DNA of 64,000 bases, from contig NZ_FORF01000014.1 of NCBI RefSeq assembly GCF_900113935.1, positions 41,857 to 105,856 of the forward strand, in the 5' to 3' direction. How positions within the stretch are numbered: the first letter of the stretch is position 1; every line of letters begins with the position of its first letter. The notes beneath the pieces are model-generated. The model saw only the letters and a program-made list of their open reading frames with translations. It ran no database searches and was not told the origin of the DNA. The DNA comes from Aquamicrobium aerolatum DSM 21857 (GTDB lineage Bacteria; Pseudomonadota; Alphaproteobacteria; Rhizobiales; Rhizobiaceae). Made by a program: the position numbers and the translations under genes. Shown piece by piece: positions 25,433 through 34,747 of this stretch.

Positions 25433-26230
25433 ATGATCGCACTTCGTTCGCTGGCGTTTAACGTGGCATTCTATGTCAGCCTCATTGTCCAGATGATCCT
25501 TTGGACGCCGTTCTATTTCCTCGCGCCTCGCAAATATGCCTGGTTCGTGCCGCGTTTCTGGGCGTCGTCCAGCCTGAAGCTGATGGAATGGATCGTCGGT
25601 ACGAAGACGCGGATTGAGGGCGTTGAGAATCTGCCGGACGGACCATTCATCCTGGCGCCGAAACATCAGTCGTTCTGGGATACGATTGCGTTCTTTCCCT
25701 ATCTTTCCGACCCGGTCTACATCTTGAAGCGCGAACTGACGTGGATTCCTTTCTTTGGTTGGTATCTGGCCAAGGTGAAGATGATCCCGATCAATCGCGG
25801 CAATCGTGCACGAGCCCTCAAGGAAGCGCTGCGGATCACGCAGGAACGTATGGCTGATGGTCGCCAGCTGATCATCTATCCGGAAGGAACGCGACGCCCC
25901 GTCGGTGCGGAGCCGGTCTACAAATGGGGCATTGCCGAAATGTATGCGACGCTCGATGTGCCCGTCGTGCCGGTGGCGCATGTGGCCGGCCTTTATTGGC
26001 CGCGGCGCAAATTCCTGCGCTATCCCGGCACCATTCACGCACGCTTTCTGCCACCGATCCAGCCGGGGCTGGAGAAAAATGCATTCATGGAGCGGCTGAT
26101 TCGGGAGACCGAAGCGGCGACAGATGAGCTGCTTATCGAGGCAGCAAAAGCTGCGGATGCACCGCCATTGCCGTCGACCGCTGTTGAGCGGCTCAAGGCG
26201 CTGGGCGAGGTGCCACTGAGTCGCGCGTGA
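25433..26230 (+). CDS. 1-acyl-sn-glycerol-3-phosphate acyltransferase (PlsC family)
   Basis: 265 residues. An N-terminal transmembrane helix (about 8-30), then the four acyltransferase blocks: KHQSFWDT with catalytic His78 and Asp83, VKMIPINRGNRARAL, YPEGTRRPVG, and VVPVAHVAGLYW. Makes phosphatidic acid at the inner membrane. The last 38 bases overlap the convergent ChaC-like gene. Confidence 0.92.
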   Translation: MIALRSLAFNVAFYVSLIVQMILWTPFYFLAPRKYAWFVPRFWASSSLKLMEWIVGTKTRIEGVENLPDGPFILAPKHQSFWDTIAFFPYLSDPVYILKRELTWIPFFGWYLAKVKMIPINRGNRARALKEALRITQERMADGRQLIIYPEGTRRPVGAEPVYKWGIAEMYATLDVPVVPVAHVAGLYWPRRKFLRYPGTIHARFLPPIQPGLEKNAFMERLIRETEAATDELLIEAAKAADAPPLPSTAVERLKALGEVPLSRA

Positions 26231-26738
26231 GCCGGGCAGCGACGCCCTCAAGCCAGTGGTCGCGGATGCCAAGCGAGTGCAGATGGCTCAGCGTGTTGAG
26301 AACATAATCCACATTCGGTCCTGAAAGACCGCGTGAACCCGCAACGCGCTCGGCGGCGTTGTCGAGATCCAGCGCGCCAGCATATTGTTCGTGCCGGCGG
26401 TCCACGACATAGGTGACCGCCTGGACTTTTTCGCCGGCTTCCAGCCACAGCGGCAAAAGTTTCTCGTGGTAGACGTTGGTGACCAGCTCGCGCTCTCGCA
26501 GATAGGCCATCACTTCGTCACGCCGCGTTTGCGAGACGCGAAACGCAAGCCCAAGGCACGAGCCGCCGCGATCGAGACCGAGCACCAGACCTGGCTTTTC
26601 GACGGTTCCGCGATGGATATGGGACGTGATGCACAATGCGCGGTGATAGCCGAACAAGCGGGCCTTGCGGGTTTCCACATGCTCAAATCCGGGCCTCCAC
26701 ATCAGCGAGCCATAGCCAAACACCCAAAAATCGCTCAT
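26193..26738 (-). CDS. ChaC-like gamma-glutamylcyclotransferase
   Basis: 181 residues from MSDFWVFGYGSLMWRPGF; FGYGSL is the substrate-binding loop of the gamma-glutamylcyclotransferase fold, and YLRERELVTNVY contains the catalytic Glu. ChaC proteins cleave glutathione to 5-oxoproline and Cys-Gly. Upstream in-frame codons would add unrelated residues, so this ATG was chosen. It converges on plsC with a 38-base overlap and is divergent from the DUF2125 gene. Confidence 0.9.
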   Translation of the reverse strand: MSDFWVFGYGSLMWRPGFEHVETRKARLFGYHRALCITSHIHRGTVEKPGLVLGLDRGGSCLGLAFRVSQTRRDEVMAYLRERELVTNVYHEKLLPLWLEAGEKVQAVTYVVDRRHEQYAGALDLDNAAERVAGSRGLSGPNVDYVLNTLSHLHSLGIRDHWLEGVAARLTRDSVAPRPAP

Positions 26739-26809
26739 ATCCGACAAACCAGATTCGAAGTCCGGCGCCAGCCGGACGATAATGCAGCAGGGGTAACGAG
26801 AGCAGGCCC

Positions 26810-27796
26810 ATGGCGTCAAGCGATCAGCGACCCGCAAACACAAGCAGACGGTTCAAGTGGCTTGCCGCTGCCATAGTCGGTGTCATCCTTGCCTATACAG
26901 GGGCGTGGTATTACGGCGCTGGCGTGGTGCTGGATCGGGTAAATTCCAGCTTCGCGGTGCTCAACAGAGATGGCCGCCGCATCAATTGTGAAAACACCGA
27001 GGTTCTTGGCTACCCGTTCCGCATGGGGATTTCGTGCCGCACCGTGCTGTTCGAAGACGCGCGCGCCGGGATCGGTGTAAGGGCGCATAAATTCCGGACA
27101 TCGTCCTATGTCTACACGCCAAATCGTTCCATCACGGAAGTGGAGGGTCCGGCGATCCTGCAGTTTCCGGGGCTGAATCCGCTCGAGTTGACCTGGAACA
27201 CCTTGCGGGCCACCACGCGGCTTGCCTCGCCGCTACCGGAGCGCGTTTCCATCGAGAGCAAGGGGCTTTCGGTCCGGCTTGACGAATTGGGCGATGTCAC
27301 GCCGTTGCTGTTCAAGGCCGACCTGTTCGAAGTGCATATGCGACCACAACAGGACGACCTCGACGTCGCGCTGCGCTTTGGCGGGCTCAGCTTCAATGAC
27401 GAGTTGGTGACGCTTCCCTCATTCAGCGGCCTTGTTGACGCGCAGTTGATGGACGGCGCGCTGTTGGATCTGGGCGGACCAGGCCTGCGCAATCGCTCCG
27501 GTGTGTTGCGCGACGCGACGGTCACGATCGAGGGTGGATCGGCAGGTGCCAGCCTGTCGGGGCCGTTTTCAATCGATGATGCCGGTATGATCGATGCCGA
27601 ACTTCAGATTGTCCTGCGCAATCCTGCGCAATTGTCTGCAGTTCTGGCTGAATTATTTCCCGATGCCCGTCAGGAGATTGAGCTCGGAATTGCCGGTGTT
27701 GCCGCCATGGGCAACACGACGAGCTTGCCTTTGCGTATTAAGAAGGGCGAAGTGCGCCTCGGCTTCTTCGTCCTCGGGTTCATTCCGCCGGTTTGA
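26810..27796 (+). CDS. DUF2125 domain protein
   Basis: 328 residues. An N-terminal membrane anchor or uncleaved signal (about 16-38), then a beta-rich domain: VNSSFAVLNRDGRRINCENTEVLGYPFRMGISC (key parts INCENTEVLGYPFRMGISC) with two cysteines, repeated LxVxL strands, and the C-terminal FVLGFIPPV. This is the DUF2125 family restricted to Alphaproteobacteria, likely periplasmic and of unknown function. A terminator-like hairpin follows. Confidence 0.88.
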   Translation: MASSDQRPANTSRRFKWLAAAIVGVILAYTGAWYYGAGVVLDRVNSSFAVLNRDGRRINCENTEVLGYPFRMGISCRTVLFEDARAGIGVRAHKFRTSSYVYTPNRSITEVEGPAILQFPGLNPLELTWNTLRATTRLASPLPERVSIESKGLSVRLDELGDVTPLLFKADLFEVHMRPQQDDLDVALRFGGLSFNDELVTLPSFSGLVDAQLMDGALLDLGGPGLRNRSGVLRDATVTIEGGSAGASLSGPFSIDDAGMIDAELQIVLRNPAQLSAVLAELFPDARQEIELGIAGVAAMGNTTSLPLRIKKGEVRLGFFVLGFIPPV

Positions 27797-27802
27797 TCGA
27801 GG

Positions 27803-27824
27803 AAGCCGGCGTCAGGCCGGCTTT
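27803..27824. terminator. Hairpin between the convergent DUF2125 and prephenate dehydrogenase genes
   Basis: Perfect stem AAGCCGGC / GCCGGCTT with a five-base loop, followed on the plus strand by TTCGCTCTTT. It covers the stop codon of the convergent gene and may end transcription from the left. Confidence 0.5.
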
Positions 27825-28747
27825 TCGCTCTTTACGGCGATACGACCGAAGTCAGGCGAATCGATTTCCTGGCCAGCGTCGATGATCGAGCGGCGCACGT
27901 CGCGCGTTCGGGTAAACAGGTCGAACAGCTTGTCGCCATCGCCCCAGCGGATCGCGCGCTGCAAAGATGCCAGATCTTCCGAGAACCGCGACAGCATCTC
28001 CAGGATCGCGTCCTTGTTGTGCAGGCACACGTCGCGCCACATCGTCGGATCGGATGCGGCCAGACGGGTGAAGTCGCGAAAGCCCGACGCAGAATATTTG
28101 ATGACCTCGGATTTGGTCACGGTCTGCAGGTCATCTGCGGTGCCGACGATGTTGTAGGCGATGATATGCGGCAGGTGGGACACCATCGCCAGCACCATGT
28201 CGTGATGCTGCGGGTCCATTGTATCGACATTGGAGCCGCAGGCGCGCCAGAATGCCGACAAGGTCTCCAGCGCCGTCGCGTCGGTTTCTTCCAGTGGCGT
28301 GAGGATGCACCAGCGGTTTTCGAAAAGCTCGGCAAAGCCCGCATCTGGTCCGGATTTTTCCGTGCCGGCGAGCGGGTGCCCCGGTATGAATTGGACATTG
28401 GCTGGAAGATGCGGCTGCATCTGAGCTATCACGGACGCCTTGGTTGAGCCGACATCTGTCACGATAGCGCCGCTCATCAGCGCCGGGGCAATCAGCTCGG
28501 CGACCGCACCAGAGGATCCGACCGGTACTGAGATGATCACAAGGTCAGCGCCTTCGACCGCTTGTGCGGCGTCAGTCGTGTAACGGTCACCCAGGTTCAG
28601 TTCTTCTGCGCGCTTGAGTGTGGCTTCGCTGCGCGTCGAGATCACCACTTCGCCGGCGAGACCTTCGCGCCGGATAACGCGGGCGATGGACGAGCCGATC
28701 AGGCCGATGCCGATGAGGGCGATCCTTTCGAACATCTTTTGGGACAT
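27812..28747 (-). CDS. Prephenate/arogenate dehydrogenase family protein
   Basis: 311 residues. N-terminal Rossmann fold IALIGIGLIGSSIARVIRREG (GxGLIGxS), then VIISVPVGSSGAV, GSTKASV, and FIPGHPLAGTEKSGPDA with the catalytic His of GHPxAGxE. The helical C-terminal domain carries LPHIIAYNIVG. Oxidatively decarboxylates prephenate or arogenate in tyrosine synthesis; family members in this order (TyrC) often use arogenate. Lies four bases past hisC, an arrangement common in Rhizobiales. Confidence 0.93.
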   Translation of the reverse strand: MSQKMFERIALIGIGLIGSSIARVIRREGLAGEVVISTRSEATLKRAEELNLGDRYTTDAAQAVEGADLVIISVPVGSSGAVAELIAPALMSGAIVTDVGSTKASVIAQMQPHLPANVQFIPGHPLAGTEKSGPDAGFAELFENRWCILTPLEETDATALETLSAFWRACGSNVDTMDPQHHDMVLAMVSHLPHIIAYNIVGTADDLQTVTKSEVIKYSASGFRDFTRLAASDPTMWRDVCLHNKDAILEMLSRFSEDLASLQRAIRWGDGDKLFDLFTRTRDVRRSIIDAGQEIDSPDFGRIAVKSEKPA

Positions 28748-28751
28748 GAGT

Positions 28752-29855
28752 TCAGTCTTTCAGGAATTCTGTCAGAGCGGCAACGACGCCGCGGTTGGCT
28801 TCTTCGGTGCCAATGGACATGCGCAAGGCGTTGGCAAAGCCATAGCCGGCAACGCGGCGCAGCAGATAGCCGCGCGCGCCCAGATACTCATCCGCCAGGG
28901 CGGCTGACTTGCGATCGTCTTCCGGAAAATGGATCAGGATGAAATTGCCGACGCTGGGCGTGACGCGCAGGCCAAGCTTCTCCAGCTCCGCCGTCGTCCA
29001 CTCAAGCCATTTCAGATTATGCTCGACCGATGTCTGAACGTGATCGCGGTCCAGCATCGACGCCACGCCTGCCTCGATGGCAACTGCGTTGACGTTGAAC
29101 GGGTCGCGTACGCGCTCCAGTGCCGCGGTTACGTGTTTGGGTGCGTAGATCCAGCCGATCCGTGCGCCGCCGAGGCCATGGACCTTGGAGAAGGTGCGGG
29201 TCATCACGACATTCTCATTGGCCGCCACCAGCTCCACGCCCGCCTCGTAATCGTTGCGGCGAACGAACTCTGCATAGGCAGCGTCAATGATCAGGAGCAC
29301 GTTCTTCGGAAGCCCCGCGTGCAGCCGCTTGACCTCTTCAAACGGCAGATAGGTACCGGTCGGATTGTTCGGATTGGCAAGGAACACCATCCGCGTCTTT
29401 GACGTCACTGCGGCGAGGATCGCGTCGACATTGGCTCGCTCATCGGTTTCCTTGGCGATAACCGGCGTCGCGCCGACCGCGCGGATATAGATCGGATAGG
29501 CGAGGAAGCCGTGCTCGCAATAGATCGCTTCTTCGCCTTCGCCCAGATAGATCCGCGACAACAGCGCCAGCGCTTCGTCAGAACCGTTGAACACCATGAT
29601 GTTGGCGATGTTGAGACCGTGTGTGCTGGCGATCGCTTCGCGCAGGCGCATGGCGGCGCCATCAGGATAAAGCTGCAGGCTGGACGCAACAGCCTGTGCG
29701 GCCTCCACAGCCTTCGGCGAGGGGCCAAGCGGGTTCTCGTTGGACGAGAGTTTATGGACCTTCGTCACGCCTGCGGGGGCATGGCTCTTGCCTGGCACAT
29801 AGGCATCGATATCCATAATACCGGGACGCGGCTGTGGGCGGAGCTCATTAGTCAT
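28752..29855 (-). CDS. hisC: Histidinol-phosphate aminotransferase
   Basis: 367 residues from the ATG at 29855. Class I/II aminotransferase: [50 protein letters not shown], and [15 protein letters not shown] with the pyridoxal-phosphate lysine. Longer in-frame starts add residues antisense to the riboswitch region and are rejected. In this group the enzyme may also serve aromatic amino-acid transamination, which its pairing with the prephenate/arogenate dehydrogenase gene supports. Confidence 0.93.
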   Translation of the reverse strand: MTNELRPQPRPGIMDIDAYVPGKSHAPAGVTKVHKLSSNENPLGPSPKAVEAAQAVASSLQLYPDGAAMRLREAIASTHGLNIANIMVFNGSDEALALLSRIYLGEGEEAIYCEHGFLAYPIYIRAVGATPVIAKETDERANVDAILAAVTSKTRMVFLANPNNPTGTYLPFEEVKRLHAGLPKNVLLIIDAAYAEFVRRNDYEAGVELVAANENVVMTRTFSKVHGLGGARIGWIYAPKHVTAALERVRDPFNVNAVAIEAGVASMLDRDHVQTSVEHNLKWLEWTTAELEKLGLRVTPSVGNFILIHFPEDDRKSAALADEYLGARGYLLRRVAGYGFANALRMSIGTEEANRGVVAALTEFLKD

Positions 29856-29944
29856 GGCAGAAATCCAGCTTTGAATGCGCGGTTGCTCTATCAAGCTTTG
29901 GCGTTGACGCAAAGTGCATCGACGCCTAAAAGACGCCCAATACC

Positions 29945-29995
29945 CGTGGTGATTTGGCCGGTCGGCTTGCAGCCACGTTAAACAAGTCGCTAAAG
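29945..29995 (+). promoter_or_regulatory. SAM-II riboswitch before metA
   Basis: The sequence matches the SAM-II (metA motif) aptamer: CGTGG (29945-29949) pairs with CCACG (29973-29977); GTGATTTGG and GCTTGCAGCC form the conserved loops; and GTTAAA ... GCTAAAG completes the pseudoknot. This class senses S-adenosylmethionine and is typical before metA and metX in Alphaproteobacteria. A terminator-type hairpin follows. Confidence 0.93.
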
Positions 29996-30020
29996 GGCCG
30001 CTTTGCAACAGTCCGTTGGG

Positions 30021-30050
30021 ACCGGCCGCGATTTCGCCGCCGGTTTTTTT
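30021..30050 (+). terminator. Terminator hairpin of the SAM-II leader
   Basis: Stem ACCGGC / GCCGGT with an inner GCG/CGC helix, followed by seven Ts, 26 bases after the aptamer and 18 before the metA ATG. Probably the expression platform, forming when SAM is bound. Confidence 0.72.
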
Positions 30051-30067
30051 GTCTGGAGTGTTCGCCC

Positions 30068-30988
30068 ATGCCCATCAAGATCCCTGACCAGCTTCCCGCC
30101 CACGACATTCTCGTGCGCGAGGGCGTGCCTGTCATGGACGAGCAGACGGCATTGCGACAGGACATCCGTCCGCTGCAGATTGCGCTGCTCAATCTGATGC
30201 CGAACAAGATCAAGACCGAGACACAGTTTGCGCGCCTGATCGGTTCGTCGCCGCTGCAGGTTGAGCTGACATTGGTGCGCATCGGCACGCATGTCGCCAA
30301 GAACACGTCGGAAGAGCATCTGATCAGCTTCTACCAGACCTGGGAGGAAGTCCGGCACCGCAAGTTCGACGGCTTCATCGTGACCGGCGCGCCGATCGAA
30401 TTGCTGCCCTTCGAGGAGGTTGGCTATTGGGATGAACTGACGCAGATCTTCGACTGGACGACGACCAATGTGCATTCTTCGTTCTTCATCTGCTGGGGCG
30501 CGATGGCGGCCGCCTGGCATTTCCATCGCCTGCCGAAATACGAGCTGGAAAAGAAGGCCTTCGGTGTCTACCGTCACCGCAACAACGCGCCGACCTCGCC
30601 CTATCTGATGGGCTTTTCAGACGATTTCGCGATTCCGGTGTCGCGCTGGACCGAAGTGCACAGCAGCGATATTCGCCCTGAAAGCGGGCTTCAGCTGCTG
30701 ATGGAGTCGGACGAGACCGGTCCGTGCATGCTGTCGGAGGAGCGGGGAAACCGCCTCTATATGTTCAATCATATCGAGTACGATTCGACGTCGCTGAAGG
30801 ACGAGTACGACCGCGATGTCGCGTCGGGAACGCCGGTCGACATTCCGCACGAGTACTATCCGAACAACGATCCCAGCCGTCCGCCGCTGAACCGCTGGCG
30901 TTCCCACGCGCATCTGCTGTTCGGCAACTGGATCAACAGCGTCTACCAGTCCACCAAATACGATCTCGACGAGATCGGCAGTAAATAG
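30068..30988 (+). CDS. metA: Homoserine O-acyltransferase MetA (homoserine O-succinyl/acetyltransferase)
   Basis: 306 residues from the ATG at 30068 (GGAG upstream). The MetA/HTS fold is clear: [57 protein letters not shown], and the nucleophile region [15 protein letters not shown] with its Cys. The C-terminal part has [12 protein letters not shown] and HEYYPNNDP. Activates homoserine for methionine synthesis; the acyl donor (acetyl- or succinyl-CoA) cannot be told by eye. Controlled by the SAM-II leader. Confidence 0.95.
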   Translation: MPIKIPDQLPAHDILVREGVPVMDEQTALRQDIRPLQIALLNLMPNKIKTETQFARLIGSSPLQVELTLVRIGTHVAKNTSEEHLISFYQTWEEVRHRKFDGFIVTGAPIELLPFEEVGYWDELTQIFDWTTTNVHSSFFICWGAMAAAWHFHRLPKYELEKKAFGVYRHRNNAPTSPYLMGFSDDFAIPVSRWTEVHSSDIRPESGLQLLMESDETGPCMLSEERGNRLYMFNHIEYDSTSLKDEYDRDVASGTPVDIPHEYYPNNDPSRPPLNRWRSHAHLLFGNWINSVYQSTKYDLDEIGSK

Positions 30989-31492
30989 TCACTGCCCATC
31001 GCGGCGCATCTTCTCCCAGCGTTTCGTCGCGCGGTCCCGCTTGAGGCGCGACAGACGCTGCAACCAGAAGATGCCGTCGAGCTGGTCGATCTCATGCTGG
31101 ATACAGGTCGCAAGGAACCCATCGGCCTGCGCAACGTGCTCGCTGCCGTCGAGCGATTGATAGCGGAAACGGATGCGGTCAGGTCGTTCGACTTCTTCAG
31201 TGACGCCCGGCATCGAGACGCTGCCCTCGGTGTGTTTCTGAAGGGTCGAGGATGCCTCCAGAATCTGGGGGTTCACATAGATCCGGACCCCGTCTTGCGG
31301 TGAAAGTTCGATCACCGTGATGCGGCGCAGCGCGCCGATATGCGGGCCGGTGATGCCGACGCCGGGGGCTGCGCGCATCGTGTCCAGGAGATCGTCAGCC
31401 AGTTGCCTCAACGCCTCGTCAAACAATTCGACGGGTGCGCAAGGTGTTTTGAGGATGGTATCTGGATATCGAACGATAGGACGAACCGTCAC
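30989..31492 (-). CDS. Peptide-deformylase-like protein with degenerate metal site
   Basis: 167 residues, probably from a GTG four bases after the upstream methyltransferase stop (SD AAGTGAAG). Overall peptide deformylase fold, but all three motifs are altered: motif 1 is GVGITGPHIG (usual GxGLAAxQ), motif 2 is EGSVSMPG with Ser91 where the metal Cys of EGCLS should be, and motif 3 is QHEIDQLDG with Gln137 for the second metal His of HExxH; His133 is kept. Two of three metal ligands are lost, so normal deformylase activity is unlikely. The rest is well conserved, which argues for a maintained non-catalytic or altered role. The true def gene must be elsewhere. Confidence 0.85.
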   Translation of the reverse strand: MTVRPIVRYPDTILKTPCAPVELFDEALRQLADDLLDTMRAAPGVGITGPHIGALRRITVIELSPQDGVRIYVNPQILEASSTLQKHTEGSVSMPGVTEEVERPDRIRFRYQSLDGSEHVAQADGFLATCIQHEIDQLDGIFWLQRLSRLKRDRATKRWEKMRRDGQ

Positions 31493-31496
31493 GGCT

Positions 31497-32249
31497 TCAC
31501 TTTTCTTCTGCAGGCAGGCGCATAGCCCGCGCACCTTGGGGCGACAGGACGGGCACAAAGACGCGGCGCGAGGCACGCGCGGCAACAGGGATGCCCTGAT
31601 AGACGCGTTTTTGTGCCTCCACGATGAGGACACCGGCGAACATGGGCCAGAAACGACGGCCAGTGCGCTCGAACAATCCATGCATCCGCATCACCCAGCG
31701 TCGTTGGGATGGCGGGAAATGCAATCCGTCCGACCAGGCCATCGGCGTAAAATTGGTGTCGCGCAGCAGCATGCTGAGCTGCGTTCGTGAAAATGGTCGC
31801 CCGGTGCCAAACGGCGTATGTTCGAAGCGCGCCCACATGCCGCGTCGATTGGGGACGACGATGACCAGGCGCCCCCCCGGCGCCAGCACGCGCCAGATTT
31901 CCATCAGCATCTCGCGCGGATTTTCCGCGTGCTCCAGCGCGTGTACCAGAAGCATACGGTCGATGGAGCAATCGTAGAGCGGCAGTTCTTCTTCGAACAC
32001 CAGCGCCGTGGCGGACTTGCCATTCGACGGCCAGTTCACCGCACCTTGCGTCGCAGGCATGAAGGCGAATACGCGCTCCGCATCAGCGCCGAAGCGCTCC
32101 AGCCACGGCAAAGCGTATCCAAGTCCGACGAGGCGCTCGTTGGGCTGGCTGGCCCAGATCGCAGACAGGCCTTTGGCGACCGCCATTTCGGTCACCCTTC
32201 CAAGGGTAGAGGCGTAGAAAGCCCGCAGGTCGATGATGTCTGACAGCAT
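31497..32249 (-). CDS. Class I SAM-dependent methyltransferase
   Basis: 250 residues from MLSDIIDLRAFYAS. SAM-binding glycine motif is diverged (VGLGYALPWLERFG), followed by acidic strand end DCSIDRMLLVHALEHAENP and motif LAPGGRLVIVVPNRRGMWAR, as in type 11 (UbiE-like) methyltransferases. The C-terminal PVAARASRRVFVPVLSP is conserved in a family found beside gloB in Rhizobiales. Substrate unknown. Divergent from gloB and four bases ahead of the deformylase-like gene. Confidence 0.88.
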   Translation of the reverse strand: MLSDIIDLRAFYASTLGRVTEMAVAKGLSAIWASQPNERLVGLGYALPWLERFGADAERVFAFMPATQGAVNWPSNGKSATALVFEEELPLYDCSIDRMLLVHALEHAENPREMLMEIWRVLAPGGRLVIVVPNRRGMWARFEHTPFGTGRPFSRTQLSMLLRDTNFTPMAWSDGLHFPPSQRRWVMRMHGLFERTGRRFWPMFAGVLIVEAQKRVYQGIPVAARASRRVFVPVLSPQGARAMRLPAEEK

Positions 32250-32358
32250 TGGGCGACCGTAGCTGCAGCCTGCCCCGACTTCAAGAAACCCGTTCCCATG
32301 GCGGTTTTCATGCTGCCGTGACATGGCTATGGTTGGTGAACGAGAAAAGGAGCAGATT

Positions 32359-33126
32359 ATGTCGATCAAGATCGAGCAGTTCATGTGCAGGAGCGATAAT
32401 TTCGGCATCCTGGCGCATGATCCGGCAAGCGGCGAGACGGCTATTGTCGATGCTCCGGAAGAGCGTCCGATCCTCGACGCCATTGCCCGTACTGGCTGGA
32501 AGCCGAGCGTGTTGTTGATCACGCATCACCACCCGGATCATGTTGAGGCCAATCTGGCGCTCAAGCAGCGTTTCGGGTTGAGGATCATCGGTCCCGAGGC
32601 GGAAGCAGCCAAAATTCCCGGCATTGATGAGACGGTGCGCGAGGGGGACGAGTTGCAGCTGCTGGGTGAAGCCGTGCGCGTTCTGGAAACGCCGGGCCAC
32701 ACCGCAGGTCATGTGTCCTACTACCTGCCGAAGTCAGCTGTCGTCTTCACCGCAGATACGCTGTTTGCGCTTGGGTGCGGGCGGCTCTTTGAAGGGACAC
32801 CGGCGACGATGCTGGCATCGTTGAAGAAGCTGGCCGCGTTGCCGGCAAATACCACGGTCTATTGCGGTCACGAATATACTGCATCGAACGCGCGCTTCGC
32901 GCTGACCATCGATCCCACCAACTCGCTTCTCAAGGAGCGGGCCAAGGACATCGAAGCGCTGCGGGCCGAAGGCTTGCCAACGCTGCCCACGACGATCGGG
33001 CGTGAATTGGCAACCAATCCATTTCTGCGCTGGCACGATCCGGCAATCCGCAAGAATCTCGGTATGGAGACGGCTTCGGACGAGGCCGTGTTTGCGGAAA
33101 TCCGCAAGCGGAAAGACGTTTCCTAG
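32359..33126 (+). CDS. gloB: Hydroxyacylglutathione hydrolase (glyoxalase II)
   Basis: 255 residues from MSIKIEQFMC with AAAAGGAG upstream. Metallo-beta-lactamase fold with the glyoxalase II metal motif THHHPDHVE (THxHxDH), TPGHTAGHVSYYL, ADTLFALGCGRLFEG and YCGHEYT. Hydrolyses S-lactoylglutathione to D-lactate in methylglyoxal detoxification. The last four bases overlap the convergent lysoplasmalogenase-like gene. Confidence 0.95.
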   Translation: MSIKIEQFMCRSDNFGILAHDPASGETAIVDAPEERPILDAIARTGWKPSVLLITHHHPDHVEANLALKQRFGLRIIGPEAEAAKIPGIDETVREGDELQLLGEAVRVLETPGHTAGHVSYYLPKSAVVFTADTLFALGCGRLFEGTPATMLASLKKLAALPANTTVYCGHEYTASNARFALTIDPTNSLLKERAKDIEALRAEGLPTLPTTIGRELATNPFLRWHDPAIRKNLGMETASDEAVFAEIRKRKDVS

Positions 33127-33794
33127 AGCACGAAGCCGAGCGTGAGCAGCGCCTGCGCCAGATAATAGAGGACCCAGACTGCCGGACCCGCCCAGATACG
33201 ATGGGCGGAGTTTGGCGCGAGCAGAAATCTTTCGACCGCAAGGATCGCATCGGAGGCGACAAATAGCGCGGCTCCGAGCATGACCAGCGGCACCGGAACA
33301 GTAGCGGACGCCAGCATCATGGCGGCGATTGCGACAACATAGACTGTGATCGGAAGTTTCATCGGGGCAGGGACGACCTGCAACAGCCTTAGCAACAACA
33401 CAGCGCCCACCAGCGTCGCCGCGACGGGAAGGGCGAGTCGCCAGGGTTGTGCAACAAGGATCTCGACGCCGCTGCCGGCGACCATGAACAAGGCAATGTA
33501 GACAAGATGGGCGGCAAGGAAGCTTGCGAGCCCGGCCAGAAAACTCTTCTCGCCATTCTGCGCTAGAAACGCATCGCCTGCGGCGCTGAGGATCAGAGCC
33601 ACGGCCAGCAAAACCGGTCCGCCGACGATCAGAGACAGCACTGCGAGCAGCACGATCGAGCCGGCCTTGGCAAATGTGCGTCGCCATGATGGCGAGCGCC
33701 GTTGCATCAGCAGGTAGAACAGCGCCAGAGCCGCGGAAAACAGCAGGGTGCCGTTCGGATGGGCCTCGAGGCCACCGGGAAAGGGCATCATCAT
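33123..33794 (-). CDS. Lysoplasmalogenase family (YhhN/TMEM86) membrane protein
   Basis: 223 residues from the first of three consecutive ATGs, with GGAGGCAG upstream. About seven or eight transmembrane helices; LILSAAGDAFLAQ and LFVASDAILAVERF contain the two conserved Asp-centred motifs (GD and SD) of the YhhN family. Family enzymes hydrolyse the vinyl-ether bond of lysoplasmalogens in eukaryotes; bacterial substrates are uncertain. The ATG overlaps the upstream DMT gene's stop (ATGA). Confidence 0.85.
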   Translation of the reverse strand: MMMPFPGGLEAHPNGTLLFSAALALFYLLMQRRSPSWRRTFAKAGSIVLLAVLSLIVGGPVLLAVALILSAAGDAFLAQNGEKSFLAGLASFLAAHLVYIALFMVAGSGVEILVAQPWRLALPVAATLVGAVLLLRLLQVVPAPMKLPITVYVVAIAAMMLASATVPVPLVMLGAALFVASDAILAVERFLLAPNSAHRIWAGPAVWVLYYLAQALLTLGFVL

Positions 33795-34681
33795 ACGTCT
33801 GCCTCCTTCGCGGCAGTTGTCTTGGTGCCAAACAGCATGGTCTTGGCCGCGAGCACAGCACCGCCGGTGATCAACAGGCAAGCGAGGAGCACGGATGTGG
33901 TCGCAGTCGCTGCTCCCGCGGCAATCAATACCAGTGTCGACAACAGCGGGGCGGCGTAGCTTGCAGCGCCAAGCACCTGGATGTTGCCATGCTTGACCCC
34001 GTGATCCCATGTGTAGAACGCCGCGCCTACCGGCATCAGGCCGAGCCCGACAATTGCCAGCCATTGGCCGGTAGTTTGCGGCCATATGGTTTCTTCAAGC
34101 AGCAGGTGACAGACCAGCGACAGCAACGCGGTTGCCGCGCAGAACCACGTCACGACGCTGGTCGGCACTGCCGGAAAGCGCCGCGATAGCAGCGAATAGG
34201 CGGCCCAGGTGACTGCGCTCACCCCTGCCATTGTATATCCGAATGCATATTGGGCATCGAAGGACAGCGCGCCGCCCTTGGTGACGATCAGGAACGCGCC
34301 CGCCAGCCCGAGAGCGGAGCCTGCGATATGGTGCCAGCGCAGCCGCTCTCCGGGAAGAAGCGCCGAGCCGACGACGATCAGCAAAGGCCACAGATAGGCG
34401 ATCAGGCTTGCTTCCACGGCAGGCGCGTTGCGCAAGGCCGTGAAGTAGAAGAAGTGGTAGCCGAACAGGCCGCCGATGCCGATGAGCCAGACAATTGGCG
34501 GTATCGGGTCGTGCCGTTTTGGCGCCACCACCGCACCCATCGCCACACCAACCGCTGTTCCGATTGTAAATGTGAGCGCCGACAGTTGAAACGGCGGGAC
34601 GGTGCCGGACCGGGCCGTCAGCAAAGCAAGCAAGGCCCACATGACGATCGCCGAAAACCCGATCAGTGTTGCCCGTGTCAT
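33791..34681 (-). CDS. DMT superfamily (EamA) exporter, YddG-like aromatic amino acid exporter
   Basis: 296 residues from MTRATLIGFSAIVMWALLAL (GGCGGAGGGG upstream). Ten hydrophobic segments in two EamA repeats; GTVPPFQLSALTF, AYLWPLLIVVGSAL and YTWDHGVKHGNIQVLGAASYAAPLLST match YddG, which exports aromatic amino acids and paraquat in E. coli. Substrate inferred only. Four-base coupling with the lysoplasmalogenase-like gene. Confidence 0.85.
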   Translation of the reverse strand: MTRATLIGFSAIVMWALLALLTARSGTVPPFQLSALTFTIGTAVGVAMGAVVAPKRHDPIPPIVWLIGIGGLFGYHFFYFTALRNAPAVEASLIAYLWPLLIVVGSALLPGERLRWHHIAGSALGLAGAFLIVTKGGALSFDAQYAFGYTMAGVSAVTWAAYSLLSRRFPAVPTSVVTWFCAATALLSLVCHLLLEETIWPQTTGQWLAIVGLGLMPVGAAFYTWDHGVKHGNIQVLGAASYAAPLLSTLVLIAAGAATATTSVLLACLLITGGAVLAAKTMLFGTKTTAAKEADV

Positions 34682-34747
34682 GTCTGCCCCTCCGCCTGTC
34701 CCAGAAGGGTTAACCGGCTCACGAGGCGGCGGCAAGGGCCAGTGTTT

